In this document: positions 20,993 through 33,315 of the stretch, in pieces | Layout: every line of letters starts with the position of its first letter | Numbering within the stretch: the first letter of the stretch is position 1 | From: Collybiopsis luxurians FD-317 M1 | Taxonomy: Eukaryota; Basidiomycota; Agaricomycetes; Agaricales; Omphalotaceae | Direction: 5' to 3' | DNA length: 64,000 nt | Assembly: GCA_000827265.1 (NCBI GenBank) | Contig: KN834802.1 | Coordinates: 84,988-148,987, forward strand | Program-made: the position numbers and the translations under genes | The notes under the pieces: generated by a model | Database searches by the model: none | What the model saw: only the letters and a program-made list of their open reading frames with translations | What the model was told of the DNA's origin: nothing

Positions 20993-22158
20993 TCAATATC
21001 TGGAGCAGAATTCAAGTTTAGTCATACACCCTTCAGGATCGTCCCACATGAACTGTGTGATGAACATTTACCCAGGCTAAAAGTAAATGTGAAAGAATGC
21101 AGTGACTTACAAAATGATTGGCTCCCTCTACGGTAGTGAAGTTGATAGCCAGCTCGGAAGCTTTTGCAGCTTTCACTTTTTGCTCCAATGTCCACCAACA
21201 GGTGATTACATTCCAAATACTTCGATCACCAATCATATGCCAAATTTTCATGCCAGCCCAAGCTGCTCGCACCTCAGTATTGAACAATGCCCTGGTAACC
21301 AGCTCGTTTTCTACTTTGCAAAATGACGGCTCACATAAAGGTGTATCGCACTTTGGCCCGGGAGCAAGATCAACAATCGTCATGAGCTCCTCAAGAGGTA
21401 GATCTTCAAATGTACGTATACGAGAGGCATCATGGTTGCGTTCATTCAGCTCATCGAAGTTTCGTTTGGAAAGGTCACCGTGATTAAAATAACCTGTGAC
21501 CCATTTTCTAAACTCTATACCTCGGACTTCCGGGGGCAGAGTTACATCTGGCAGTGGACGATAGCCCTTACCAGGAATGCCCATGGGTTGAGAGGGTGCA
21601 TCTGTAAACTTCGTCAGCATCTCCACAAGCGTCCTCGAAATCGTTTACCCCAGATAATCGTTCTCTTCACATGCTTGCTAAGTCTGGCCCGAGTACCATT
21701 AGACAGAGTAGTGATTGAAGCTACCATCGCAAGGGCGAAAGTGCTACCCAATGACCATCCTACAATTGATATTGTCTGGGGAAGGGAGAGGAATTGAACT
21801 AATCCATCGAGAAGTAGTGAAAGATTGGCTCCATCGCCTATGAGCTGTTTGTACCGTGCCTCATCTGGTCCCTCAGCAAAGACCTTCAGTTCATCCGCAT
21901 TGTAAGGAGTTGAACCTGGATACTCCCGTCTGTTAACCACGATAATGCGGTGGGACCGGGCTCTTCCAACCGAAAGCAATGGAAAGAAGAGACCTAATAT
22001 GGTGGGAAAAATTAAAGTGGAGTTACCGCTGGAACAAGCTCACCACTGTGATAGGTATGCCCATGTACAATGAAGAAGGTAGAGTAATCATCTTTAACAG
22101 GCGCACCGCTGTCCATGTAGAAGAACTCGATTTGGTTGGGCAGCGTAAAGGAAGGCAT
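20993..22158 (-). CDS. alpha/beta-hydrolase fold protein
   Basis: Four exons on the minus strand: 22158-22044, 21993-21649, 21601-21111, 21052-20993. Together they give 336 codons plus stop with all phases consistent and GT-AG introns of 47-58 bp. The N terminus reads MPSFTLPNQIEFFYMDSG, followed by FFIVHGHTYHSG (HG at the oxyanion-hole position). The nucleophile elbow is SIVGWSLGSTFAL, and EGANHF near the C terminus gives the likely catalytic histidine; the acid residue is probably in the IGDRS segment before it. This is the canonical layout of a soluble serine hydrolase of the AB-hydrolase 1 class; the substrate cannot be read. It has no signal peptide, so it is probably cytosolic. It is single copy here, lies between the transposon and block X2, and shows no damage. 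Confidence 0.85.
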
Positions 22159-22479
22159 TTTGCTGAAGTTCCAAGTGTCCTAGATATTGCTTGTCGGATG
22201 TTTTAAAGCATATGGCCATGGACCATACACGTGTTATCCTTCATGGGAGTTGGGAATACCCAAACCTAGAGCAATCGATGGACAATTCCCCGGAACATTA
22301 TAATCCAATCACCATCCATGATATCATCTTCCAACACCCAACTTTGAATCCAACAGCGACCTAAAGCTCAAATCCCTCGCCGGTCCGGTGCGATCGAGAT
22401 TCACAGCACAAGTTACGAGTCCGGAATGAAATCCTTTTCCCCATATATGGACGAATCACTTCATTTTTAAACTCTTCAC

Positions 22480-23640
22480 TCTTCAGGTCCCTACACGCAA
22501 CCAACTCTTTGCTGTCTTCGATAAACGGATTCTTGATGTTCTCTACATGGGCTTTCCTTGGCTGAGAAGAATGAATGTCCTCACCCAGTGCACCTCGAAC
22601 CGCCTATCGCCCACTTTTCCTAGCATCGTTCCCGATCCAGGAACATTCTCGGCTGTTCATGCCCTTATATTAACATTGCTGTAGATTGAATGGCATCAAG
22701 AAATCAAGCCCAACGCTGAGAAACGGCCATTTATTGATGTTCCCGCCTCCAAGCATTATTCATGTATTTGCTCTAGTCTCTGCCGCCTGCGTGACTGTCG
22801 GGCATCGGGATATTTACCCGCGTTCTTTTCACTCTGTGTGATGCAATGAGGTTTACTAAAATTCGCCCACTCGATATAAATTATATTCTTTGGATCTTGG
22901 GAGCAATGGCGTTTGTTTTTTCTGTCTCTTCGAACATCATGAAGAGGTTTTGTAAAGATCGAATCTCTCAGACAGTGCCGGCGGTCCAAGGACACACCCG
23001 TGCCGAGGTCACTAGTATACGTCTAGTCCCACAATTTTCCAGGAATAATACCGGACGATCCTTCAATCGCGGTTCCGCACTCCTGATACATACCTGATCA
23101 ATTCCCCGAGCCCCAGTGAACGAACCGTTAAGCACTGAAATAAGAAGGTAAGTAGGACCCTCCCCCACATACTGCAGGGAAGGTTCAAAGCTGCATGGAT
23201 AAACTCGGCCTAGAAGTTATGAGTCAGTGTCATTGTCTTGATATACCACTGCCAAAGATGATAATGGAATTGACGACGGAGTGATTAATTTCGTGGCGAG
23301 AAAACATTTTTACGCACGTTCGGTGGTTACCAGTGATCTGTATCCCTGCATAGATTCATTGCTCGCTGGCCATTCAGGTCGGAAACTATGTTTCGATTTT
23401 TTGATATGAGTATGATTAGTAGTACATATGTATGTATGCATAATAATTATCATCAGATGGCGTTGAATTCTTACCCAAAAACCAATTCAAAGATCATCAA
23501 AACCCATCAGGAATTCATGTCATCCTTCGCTGCCGATGTTGATTTTGTGGCCACCGTTGCTAACCACATAGGCAACATCCAAGACATAGCGAGTATATAT
23601 CCTGCCGCGTAGTACCTAGTCGAAAATTGTTTCTCTGTAT
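22480..23640. repeat. segmental duplication block X2
   Basis: Second copy of block X1 (7385-9200), without its internal tandem subunits. Matching landmarks: CAACTCTTTGCTGTCTTCGA, GCATCGTTCCCGATCC, GTTCATGCCC, TTCGAACATCATGAAGAGG, ATACATACCTGATC and ATGTTTCGATT. The minus-strand exon ending GARGIDQ keeps both splice edges, but the preceding exon has in-frame stops, so the small gene is dead in this copy. The block leads directly into the promoter of DUF6536 copy 3. Confidence 0.6.
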
Positions 23641-23770
23641 ACGCCCACCCACACGGAGCGCGGTAGAGTGCGCAGCGCGCAACTTGCTTTTGGTTCAAAC
23701 CCTATTTTCTCTTTCTTTCTTTTTCTTTTGTTTCACTCGTCTTTTTCTGAACAAGATCAAATTCCACTTT

Positions 23771-26189
23771 ATGGTCTCTGCGAGGTACGCAATTTGCAGT
23801 CGGTTTTTTCTTGCCCTAATAATCTCACAGTCTCTCACTGCAACCGTTGCGAAAACAAACGTGGTACACATCTGTGTCGATGAACGAAGACACCACTGCC
23901 GATTTTCCTGGAGAGTTTAATCTCACCGCGCCCAGCAAGAAGGACTGGAGTAAACAACTTAAAGGGGGAAATTCGGAATCTCAAGCAGCGTTGATTGAAG
24001 CAGATGCTGAGGCATTCTATATTGACCTGCAGGACTCACCACCTAACTTCACTCGACGTGGATCGGTTCAACAATGGTGGAAACGGAGGATGAACGGCTT
24101 CCGGATCCGATTACCCACAGGCTGGCGATTCGGAGCGTGGTTAGCGGTTTTCCAGGCAGGCACTGTTCTCCTTATGAATATCGCCATTTTGATCTGGAGT
24201 ACCATGAAAGCGAGAGGAAGCAGCATCGGAGTGGTCTTCCAGGGTGATTGTAATCAAGTCGACCAAATTTCCACCGGAATCCATCTAGTCATTAACGTCC
24301 TCAGCACTTTGCTATTAGGCGCCAGCAACTATATCATGCAGAGTCTCTGTGCTCCGACCCGGGTGGAAGTTGACAATGCACACAAGAGAGGGGCGTGGCT
24401 CGATATTGGCGTGCAAAGCGTACGGAACCTGACATACACCAGTCGCAGAAAACAAGTTATGTGGATTGCGCTCGCTGCGTCTGCCATTCCGCTGCATTTG
24501 TTGTACGTGTCACTACTACTTCATGGGAATCGTCCCAGTAAGCTCACCTAATTATCTAGCTACAACTCTTCGTTTTTCTCGACTTTGAGTGCCAATGAAT
24601 ACCATATCTATTTCGCACAAGGACCAGACGTGGAACACATTCCTCGGAGCGATAATGGCACGTACAACTGGGGGTGTAGTGGCGACTTCGGCTGTTCAGA
24701 TATTGCAGGTCAAGCGGACATATCTAGCTGGGAGGTTCTAAACCCGTCTGAATGCCTCAAAGCCTACGCCGTCGATTTTGGATCTGAACGAAGCGATCTA
24801 GTAGCGGTTGTTGGAAGCCCTACTACAAACAACACACTCATCGGGGTTGGTGATACTTACCCAGGGGATGCTGAAGATCCTTTCCGCTGGATCTGTCAAG
24901 GCATGGAAGGATTCAGTGACAACAAGCTCTGCTCTTCTATTTGGACCCAAATCGATCCGTCGCACTGGAAAGTGAACTGGTGGGTGCCTGCTACTGCGTC
25001 CGATCGCACTCTCCAAGTCAACTATTGTATAAGCGAGCCTGCTATTCCGAAATGCCAGCTGGAATTCAGCCTCCCTCTCTTGATTCTTGTTATCATATGC
25101 AACATTGTAAAAGTGGTGTGCATGGCGATTGCTGCTATGAAGATAAAAGACAACCCTTTGGTCACTATCGGGGATGCTATCGCGTCATTCACCGATAAGC
25201 CTGATCCACATACGCGAGATATGTGTTTAGCATCGAAACGTCATTTTGACGACGGCAGAGAAGGCAAACCATTTTCTCCTCTGTGCATTGAATATGGGCC
25301 CCGGAGGATTAGATGGTTGAACGCAGCCAGCCGGCGACACTGGATTCTCACTGTTTGCCTGTACGTACTACAATCGTTGATGAGAAGCATCATTTGACTT
25401 TCTCCTAGCTTTGTCATCGCCATCGCTGTTATCCTTGGGCTATTGGGCTACGCCGTGTATAAGCTCAGATTGGAAGATATCACCGGTTTTAGCGCTCTTT
25501 GGCAATTTGGTCTTGGCAAGCCCCACTCGCAAAATGTTATCCAAGGATGGGATGTGCCATCAGAAGGATCCAAAGCTCTCATCTCCGCTGTGCTCATTTC
25601 GAACTCTCCGCAGCTCATCCTCTCAATGATCTACCTTATTTTCAACAGTCTCTGCACTACTATGTTCCTCGCAAGGGAGTGGTCCTCTTATGCCCATACA
25701 TGCAAGCCCCTTCGCGTCTCCAGTCCCAGAGGCCAGCAACGATCCACCTACTTTCTTCAGATACCATACCGTTTTGGTCTCCCATTGATGATTTACTCGG
25801 CTCTCTTACACTGGCTCGTATCACAGAGTATATTTTTGGTCAAGGTCACCTACTGGCAAGACGGAATTCTTGACCCATATGAAAGTCCCACCAGCTGTGG
25901 TTATTCACCAACAGGCATGATTTTGACAACTATTTTTGTGGCAGGTCTTATCTTGAGTGTACTTGCCATTGGATTCTTTATACACTTGAGTGGGGAAATG
26001 CCACTTGTAGGTAGTTGCAGCGCTGCCATTTCGTCAGCGTGTCATCCTCCGATGGATGGTTCTGACTCATTCAGGTGTGTAGAGTGGGGTGTTGTCGCAG
26101 ATAAAGATTATTGCAAGGGGGTTGTTGGGCATATATGCTTTTCAAGTGGGGTGGTTGAACCTCCAATATCAGGTTATTCCTATTCGTAG
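23771..26189 (+). CDS. DUF6536-type multi-pass membrane protein, copy 3 (intact)
   Basis: Exons 23771-23784, 23831-24502, 24560-25360 and 25409-26189 give 755 codons plus stop, with clean GTACG donors. The 14 nt first exon encodes MVSA and part of a Ser codon, and joins to LSLQPLRKQTWYTSVSMNED. That stretch is alignable with the upstream reading frames of copies 1 and 2, so the true start lies before the obvious ATG at 23880. The protein has about eight membrane helices: WLAVFQAGTVLLMNIAILIW, HLVINVLSTLLLGASNY, PLLILVIICNIVKVVCMA, then ISNSPQLILSMIYLIF, LPLMIYSALLHWLVSQSIF and a last one before the HLSGEMPLVGSCSAAISSAC segment. Between helices 3 and 4 is an extracytosolic-type loop rich in Cys and N-glycosylation sequons. 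Its function is unknown. It is more diverged from copies 1 and 2 than they are from each other. Confidence 0.85.
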
Positions 26190-26640
26190 CTGAAGGAGGG
26201 ATAGCTCCTCAAAAGATGGTGATAGAGGGGCCACTAGCTTTTACTGTAACCGTTACCGTATCCTTACAGTAATCTTACCGCAACCTTACTGTTACCAGGC
26301 TGAACAACCTTTATAATTATTGTTGGGTAGCAGTGGGCCCCGGCCCTCCCAAGGCTCAGATGGGTTGCGTGACGCAACCAATGCTTTTACTGTTCGCAAT
26401 CAATGTATTTTCTTGATGTTCTTCGCTAATGCTTTGCTTTGCTGTAATGAATTAACAATTCCACCCAGTGTAAACATGAACTGCCTACTACTTGACATTC
26501 AGTTTTTTAAGTTCCTTTCCCAATCCTCAAAGATTAGTTCTTGAGGAGGAACTGACATTCAGATTTCAATGTATGGAAAGTGTGCTCCATTAACTATTAA
26601 TTAAATACTTTATCTTGCAATTTACTGACAGTTCAGCGTG
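26190..26640. other. intergenic region
   Basis: Contains a short run of diverged CTTAC(A/C)GTAA/TTACCG words (26240-26300) and nothing else that I recognise. It separates the convergent DUF6536 copy 3 and orphan-family copy A. Confidence 0.5.
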
Positions 26641-26739
26641 GCAAAGCCTGCCACCCTCCCAGCATCAAGATACTTCCTATCCACACTATGAAATTCTACA
26701 TCGGGACATAAGATCACATTAAAGATCAGGCTGAGAATT

Positions 26740-28810
26740 TTAACATATTCAGGCCTACCTTGCTCAACTACTTGGTTGAATTCAGGGACAATTTGAAATT
26801 CTGGCCAGCCACGAGAGCGAGGATAGTCGTTCGGCTCAGTATAATGGTCTTTGAGAAATTGACCTATTGCTTTTCGAAGTGGAGAATGAGCTGCAATGTA
26901 GACAGTATGTAATGTAAACTGTATAGGAGGTATCCCAAGGAGCCTCGCAGTCATTTCCTTGATTTTTACTTGCCCAAGAGGATCCAAGGACCAGAATGGT
27001 GAGCAATTCGGCTTTACTCGAATTAATACTCGACCATGAGCCCAGACCTTTTCAATTGGTGGGAGGAATAGAAAAAGTGGAGGAACTCTCGAATAAAGGA
27101 TCGGCGGTAGAGTGTCAGCAGTAGAAGCTGCAATTTCAACTTGGTACCAGATAAAACACATCATGACTAGAGGGCCCGCGTGCGGGATTTGCAAAATTTA
27201 ATGCCACCATCGTGATGAATTTCAATCCGTACTCACCAAGATTGTCAAATTTCGGATCCGCGAGTTTCATCTGCTCATAAAAACGAGGAGACTGAACAAT
27301 CCAGGTCTGTTTGACTTCATCTTTCAGATAAATGACACAGCGGAAAGTGGAGGGGCCAGTAAAAAAGCCCCGTGAAAACCCATAAGGAGCCCTGAAGCAG
27401 GTTGATTAATACGAATTACATTATTTCAAATTATCCAGGAATAATTCAAAGATCATTTCGTACCTGAGCCATCCGCCACTCATGCGTTGAAGAGGGTCGG
27501 ATTTATTCCACGGACTGTCAAATATTCTCCAACTCTCTTGCGAAATATCACTTTCAAGCAGAATAGGAATGTGTCCAATCACCATTTGTGTGTTTAAGCC
27601 AAGTATAGATCCAAGATAACAGGTTGAATACGGATCAATTGTCATATGTGTGCCTGCTCTACTAGACACTTTAAGGAAATTGTCAGCATCCTCTTGAAGA
27701 GCATATTGGAAATACTCTTCAACAAATTCTGCGCAATGGAAGGGTATCAATGGCACCCACTTTCCAGTGTTAAGAGAGGTCAGGGGAAGTAAAATGCTCG
27801 TAATGTCTGCTGGAAAATCGTGCATGGGACAAGGAGGTCCCCAGCAAAAAATACCCGTTGAAGGATTGATCCAAACGTCAGATCTACCCAACGACAATGA
27901 GCTCGGATCTGCATCTAGGTCTTGAACATATTTTCGCTTTGCTAATTCTAAGGCGTCAAGATCTGCCCACTGGGTGGGCAACATTGTTAAAGGGCAAGAA
28001 AAGTGTTATCAAATGTTTTCAACGTACAAAACGCCAACTGAGATAGTATTGGACCATAAATGGTGCTTTAAATAGGATTTGGTCGAGTGGTATCAATTCT
28101 GCAGGCCACATGTTCTAAGGTTTATCGTATTTCAAGAATATAGCCGTACTTTCCTTCATGGAATATCAGTGAAGGTGAGACCGAACGTGTGAACGCATAA
28201 AGTTGCCAGCTATTCATATCTCTATCACTCCAGGTGTAAGCCTATAGTGCATAAAAAACAGAAGCCCGGAAAGATGCCTCACCGCCCACAGGAAAATTTT
28301 TCTATATCTCGCCTCCACCTCTATAATACTTGAGAATCACCACATTGGCCACGTAAGTAGTGATATCAATTTACCTCGTGGGCATTGCTCCCTTCGTAAG
28401 TGATGGCCATAAATTTTGCTTTCTGCTTCTTTGACGAAAGCTTTACAACTTCAATCTTTATCAATGGCTTTGTATTGATATTGTAAATCTTCTTGTTTGA
28501 TGAATTTGACCGCTGGGCGAGCGGGTCCAAACCAATATATATTCCTCTGTGGATGACCATATCGCCCCGACGAACTTCTTTAAACTGCCCTCAACCTCGC
28601 TTAGGCTTAAGTCGGCGGAAATGAAACTAGACATACACGTACATCATCGAGAAGTGAATGTTGACGACGTCTCTTCCTCCATTTACCGTCGTCTACTTCA
28701 GCTACAGAACCATTGCCATGTTTCCTGTAGGCTCGAACAATGGTTTGATTCCCATACACAATGTTCAAATCAGAGCCAGAGATGGAGAAGTTTTGAGAGT
28801 TATGGAACAT
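26740..28810 (-). CDS. agaricomycete orphan-family protein, copy A
   Basis: Minus-strand gene in at least eight exons: 28810-28643, 28584-28375, 28320-28283, 28227-28154, 28098-28028, 27969-27464, 27391-27237 and 27166-26759, plus a short 3' end. The N terminus has SQNFSISGSDLNIVYGNQT and KRRRQHS. Then come FKEVRRGDM, a charged sheet-like KIEVVKLSSKK, RWRRDIEKFSC and LIPLDQILFKAPFMV. The hallmark DVWINPSTGIFCWGPPCP follows, then SWRIFDSPWN, and the tail holds WAHGRVLIRVKPNCSPFWSL and RSRGWPEFQIVPE. From memory, mushroom genomes hold many such proteins with W-x-D/N-x-x-x-G-x-x-C-x-G-P motifs; their function is unknown. All exons are open, but the intron 4 donor is GA where copies B, C and D have GC, so splicing may be damaged. 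Confidence 0.65.
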
Positions 28811-29337
28811 TGCATCCAGAATTCCAGACGTTGCTGGATAGTGGTTGAAGGTAAAGAAAGACAATCTACAAATGACGTGGCCAGTGCACAGCCGTCATTG
28901 GATGTTTCAGATGTCTCTCTCCAACACCAACCTAGCGTGATGGGTGATGGCCAACAGATTACAATAGCATGGAATGTAATGGAATGCCAAGTTTTTGTGA
29001 TGGTGAAATCCATGCCTGACCCTTAACAGATTGCCGTGCATCATGCATCATGTCAGTTTCTAAACTACTATCTATCCGGTCATATTTCCGGAGTTCCCAA
29101 GCTGTTTTCAGGCCAAAACAAGTAATTACCACTAGTTTTTTTGCAATATGAACACTTTTTGTGCGGAAAATCAGATACCAGAAGAGATGTTTAGCGGCTA
29201 GCCATTTCTGGTTGTGTTGAGGGCTGGCTCCCTGCGAGGATGCCATTTTACACCAAAACTTTTGCAGATTTTATTAGATGGATCAAAGTGTAGTATTCAA
29301 TGTAGCTTAAGCTTGAGTCTATAGAAGCACTCAGTTA
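28811..29337. other. upstream region of orphan copy A
   Basis: No gene supported. Bases 28967-29030 form a direct repeat with 29993-30055 (GCATGGAATGTAATG, AAGTTTTTGTG, CCATGCCTGACCC). The repeats lie on either side of the hAT-type miniature element. Confidence 0.5.
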
Positions 29338-29979
29338 TAGGGCATGTCACTGTCCCGCAAACGGTGACGGCCGTGCATTTTACGGACCGTTTTTTCGACA
29401 GTGCTACCGTCACCGTGCCGTTTAGGTTGCAAACTGAGTCTTGAGCGGGACGGGTACGAGTCGTATCCGTACCGTAAACGGTATACGGTTTATCAGTTGG
29501 CAACATATAGATTTCGTGTAGTTTGCATACATTATGAGGTAGCATAGAAGAATAACTATCTAAATCTGTATGTATAATGCCTACTCATCACTCAAAATTT
29601 CAATAGTTGCCATGCATGCCAGACAAAGTTGAGCCTTAACAAACATGAGAGCTTGGATTGTATCTGCTTTCAAGCTTGCCCACCAAAGAGAGATAGCATC
29701 TCTGCCTCCTGAAAAAAAAAATTGAAGATTTATTGACAATATCGAGCTCCAAGGCAACAAATAAATGAGCACTTGCACCGAGGGGGTGACCGACATGGTT
29801 TCTTCTATGGCAAGACCGTCGCACGGCCGTGTACGGGTAGTACGGCACGGATTGATACGGATTAACCCGTCCCGTACACCGTGCCGTCTCGAACCTTGAT
29901 GGACTTGATACGATACGGGTACCGTGCCCGTATACCATGCCCGTTGACCGTCTATATACGGGAACGGCGCCATGCCCTA
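29338..29979. mobile_element. hAT-type miniature inverted-repeat element
   Basis: 642 bp with short terminal inverted repeats TAGGGCATG...CATGCCCTA, flanked by a perfect 8 bp target duplication CTCAGTTA (29330-29337 and 29980-29987). An 8 bp duplication with (T/C)AGGG ends is the hAT signature. The interior is rich in CGG/CCG words forming short palindromes (for example CCGTACCGTAAACGGTATACG). It has no transposase, so it is non-autonomous. A possible source transposase of the same superfamily begins at 62566, but its ends are not visible. Confidence 0.85.
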
Positions 29980-30358
29980 CTCAGTTATGAGTGCATGGAA
30001 TGTAATGAAATGCTAAGTTTTTGTGGTGGTGAATTCCATGCCTGACCCTTTACAGGCAATTTTATATTAATGGTGTAATATTGTGTCATCAAGTAATGTG
30101 TTAAAGCTGTCATGATATTAAATTACAAACATTTTTTGGGTCTAGACTAAGTCGGAGCAGCAGCATTTGAGTCACCAGATACTGATTGGTATCACCACGC
30201 AGGCCACGAGTAACCGCCACACAGCAGCATTGGCCCACTACCAACGGCAGGGCGTCAAGTCCATTTATACATACAACATACTTAATGAGTGTAACCAAGT
30301 CTTGACACCTGACTTCTAGACCAGAAATCATAGTGAACTGAACTGAACTGTGAAAGCA

Positions 30359-30607
30359 TTGTACTTGTACCCACGGAAAGTGACGGTCCAGTCAATATCT
30401 GCACCTTGCACTTAATTTGTCAATTTCTTCACCACATCCTTAGCTACAGTTACAAGGTATTATGAGCAGATGGATCTGCATATAAACTTCACTTTACATG
30501 TCCAAAAGCCCACAAAAATGCTGGGTAAGGGGGGAAAAAAATTGGTTTTCTTTCAGACAATTGACATTGCACCAGGCCGTCACTTTCCGTGGGCACGAGT
30601 ACATCAT
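30359..30607. repeat. short inverted-repeat element
   Basis: GTACTTGTACCCACGGAAAG at the left and its near reverse complement CTTTCCGTGGGCACGAGTAC at the right, each extending about 35 bases in all (TGACGG(T/C)C follows inward). The enclosed unit is about 250 bp and contains no gene. The flanks show no clear target duplication, so the identity as a miniature transposon is likely but not proven. Confidence 0.55.
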
Positions 30608-31655
30608 TAGTGGCCCTGAACCAACAAACTGAACCTGACCATGCATCATGACTCATAATCAGTGAACTTCCAATCAAAATAGTACAGTACAATCAAGCCG
30701 GAATTGCAAGCCGCATCAACATTCTCAAGTCAGCTGCCATACCTGAGCTACTTCTGGAATACAATCCTCCAAACTGCAAAATTTGCCATGCCATTACATG
30801 GTTATAGAAACTGTTGGTTGTGACTGTACAGTATATATATACACTCTATAAGTTCTGAGCCTTACTTGGTATAGATCTGACATGTGAGTTGTGGGCCATT
30901 GGCCCTGCACTAGGTGGGTGGCATGTATGTACTACGAGTTTGCATATTGTCCAGATACATCACAGCAAAAGAACATCAGCTTAGCAAGTTGCCCAAATAA
31001 CTATGCATTGAACTCATTGAGCCGGAGCTTTTGACTTTTGAGCTTGGCCCCCTAAACCGGCACATCACTACCGGCGGTATCATGAGTATAGATATGGATG
31101 CTAGAACGTGATCAATTTAGACTGATGGAAGGTATGGAATGGAACGACGGAATGGCAGCCCCTACACCGTAACCATACTGTATAGATGGCGATGACCTCT
31201 TTTCAAGCCTGTATCTCAACTGCTGCCATACAGGTGTAATAATTATAACTAAAAGGGGTCAATCAATGATTTTTCGATAATGGAATGAATTAGGTACTTG
31301 GGTTTTCGTAGGCCTCAGCCGTGTCGCATAATGTCCCGTAGAAAGGAAATCTTGCCAAATTTACCGGCCGTCCATAACCGTATATGGTACCGTGCGGATC
31401 CTCCGACCTTTGTAGTGTCCGCCGGAATAAGTCATCAACTCCCACATAACCGAAAAAATCACTGATGCTACAGCATCATCTCACCTCCATTTGTTGATCA
31501 AGCTATATGGATACTACATCGCAATCTTTGCATCCGTTTGTAGTAATCAGTGCCTGGTATCTAAGTGCCCCTCTCTATTTAACAGTTATCTGCTGTCGTC
31601 CCCTCATTATTTTCTGCTTGATATACATCACATCAAAAGTAGTGTCCTCTTGTTC
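30608..31655. other. intergenic region
   Basis: No supported gene and no clear repeat. The last 200 bases are the probable promoter and leader of the DUF6533 gene. Confidence 0.5.
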
Positions 31656-33212
31656 ATGACGTTGCTGGACGGCGCAAATGCACTCGTGCAAATGTGAGGT
31701 TTCATGTATTCCGTATACTGTCACATTTTGCTGAGTATCAAAGAACTTTCAGAAACTTCTCACTTTCACTACATCTTGTAGCCGTTGGTATGCCATCCAA
31801 GTTTTGTCCCTAATCGTGGTTTCACTGAATTGACATCTCTTACTCTTATATGTTCTCCTCGCTCTTCGTGGTTAGTAATTGCTGTCTACGATTATATCCT
31901 CACTTTCGCCACAGAAGTTGAGCTTTTTTGGCGAGCGCCACCCAAATTAGGCGCAACACTCTTTTACCTCAACCGATATTGTACTCTCCTGGGTATCTTT
32001 CCAAGTGTTTTACTCCTTTTTTGGCCGCAACTCTTGCTTGATCACAATGTGAGCGCTAATCAAGCTCCGCATACAATTTGCAGAAAGTAATAGAATTAGG
32101 GGTAAGCATTCGCAAAGCATCTTCAACATTTATAATTAATTTCGGGGCCTATCAGATGCTCTGCTTTAAACCTATACAAATGGATCTATCTTAGTTTTGT
32201 CCTGAGCATTATCAATGGTAGGAGCGGCCGCCAGTGCTCAGTGACTATTACTCAAAAGATGTAGTCCTCTTCATCATACGGCTCTACGCTATCTATGATC
32301 GCAGTAAGGGAGTCGCGGCGTTTTTGAACTTGGTCAGTCTCGGCGTCCTGGTAAACAGTATAGTAAGTCATTTTTTCCTTACCTTGAGGCTCATAAAAAT
32401 TGTGAGAGTTGCATAGGTGCAGTTGCATTTCTACTCAACAGATGACAGCTCCGTACAAGATGTATTGCCACCATTGTTGCAAAAACGAGCCGGCTGCCTG
32501 CTAATATATTCAGCCGGACAGTGAGTCTATGCTCGTATTACCATCAATTTTACATTCCCAAATAAATCAAATACTTAGAGGCTTTGGTATGTTGTTTTTG
32601 GCTGATTTTATTCCTTGTTGATCCAATTATTTAGATATGCTATACACTTGGCTCGGAATGGTGATATTTGACATTTGCGTCTTTTCGTTGACAATTTGGA
32701 AGGCCTTCGAGATGCGTCGCACTTGCAAATGGATACCGGGTGGAATAATGACAGTGATAATGCGTGACGGTGATTATTTCCCTTTAATGAGTTTGTAAAT
32801 GCCTCATTCATCTAGGTGCTATGTACTTCGGGATTATTACCATAATCAACACCATCAATATGGTTCTCTGGGGGGTAAGACTTATCTAGTATTTTCATCC
32901 TGCAATTCTTACTCACATTTGTGACATTATCAGGTTGGACCGGTAGGTTCTATTCCCGTCTAACAGCGTTCCTGCTGCGTCTTCCATGCTGAATGCATGT
33001 ATGATGCAACTTGCAGGGATTCTTCAAGAACAGTCTTTCAGATCTATCTACCGTGTAAGCAGTTATTGAAACTGTTGAGGTAAAATACTTTTTCAACGAA
33101 TTCAATTCTGTCAAGTGTTTCTAGCGTTATGATGTCTCATTTAATGCTCAACTTGCGGGCAAGAAACTCCAGTGAATTCTGGTTGATTCAGACTGAAATT
33201 GTAGATGCATAA
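31656..33212 (+). CDS. DUF6533-type integral membrane protein
   Basis: A plus-strand gene of about nine small exons. The first (31656-31693, MTLLDGANALVQ) joins at 31782 to RWYAIQV. The next coding stretch carries the family core VYDYILTFATEVELFW, a G-A-T-L-F-Y-L-N-R-Y stretch and a membrane helix. Later exons encode CSALNLYKWIYLSFVLSIIN, DVVLFIIRLYAIYDRSKG, LYTWLGMVIFDICVFSLTIW with KAFEMRR, MYFGIITIINTINMVLW and finally SHLMLNLRARNSS before the stop at 33210-33212. The order matches basidiomycete DUF6533 proteins, which look like seven-helix membrane proteins with an E-V-E-x-I/F-W helix 2 motif; their role is unproven. The junction before VYDYILTF and one near 33050 are not resolved by eye, so small frame errors are possible. 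Confidence 0.7.
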
Positions 33213-33315
33213 CTGTAGTTTGGGTTGAAGCCCTGTAATCAGGTATTTACTATAGGCTTTGATAGCGCAATTATACATATCTTGATGAGAAGAAAACTTA
33301 GCTGAATAGGGACGA

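Noticed and set aside
21118..21797. Plus-strand frames of about 121 codons
   Set aside because: Antisense to the alpha/beta-hydrolase exons, which have motifs and consistent splicing.
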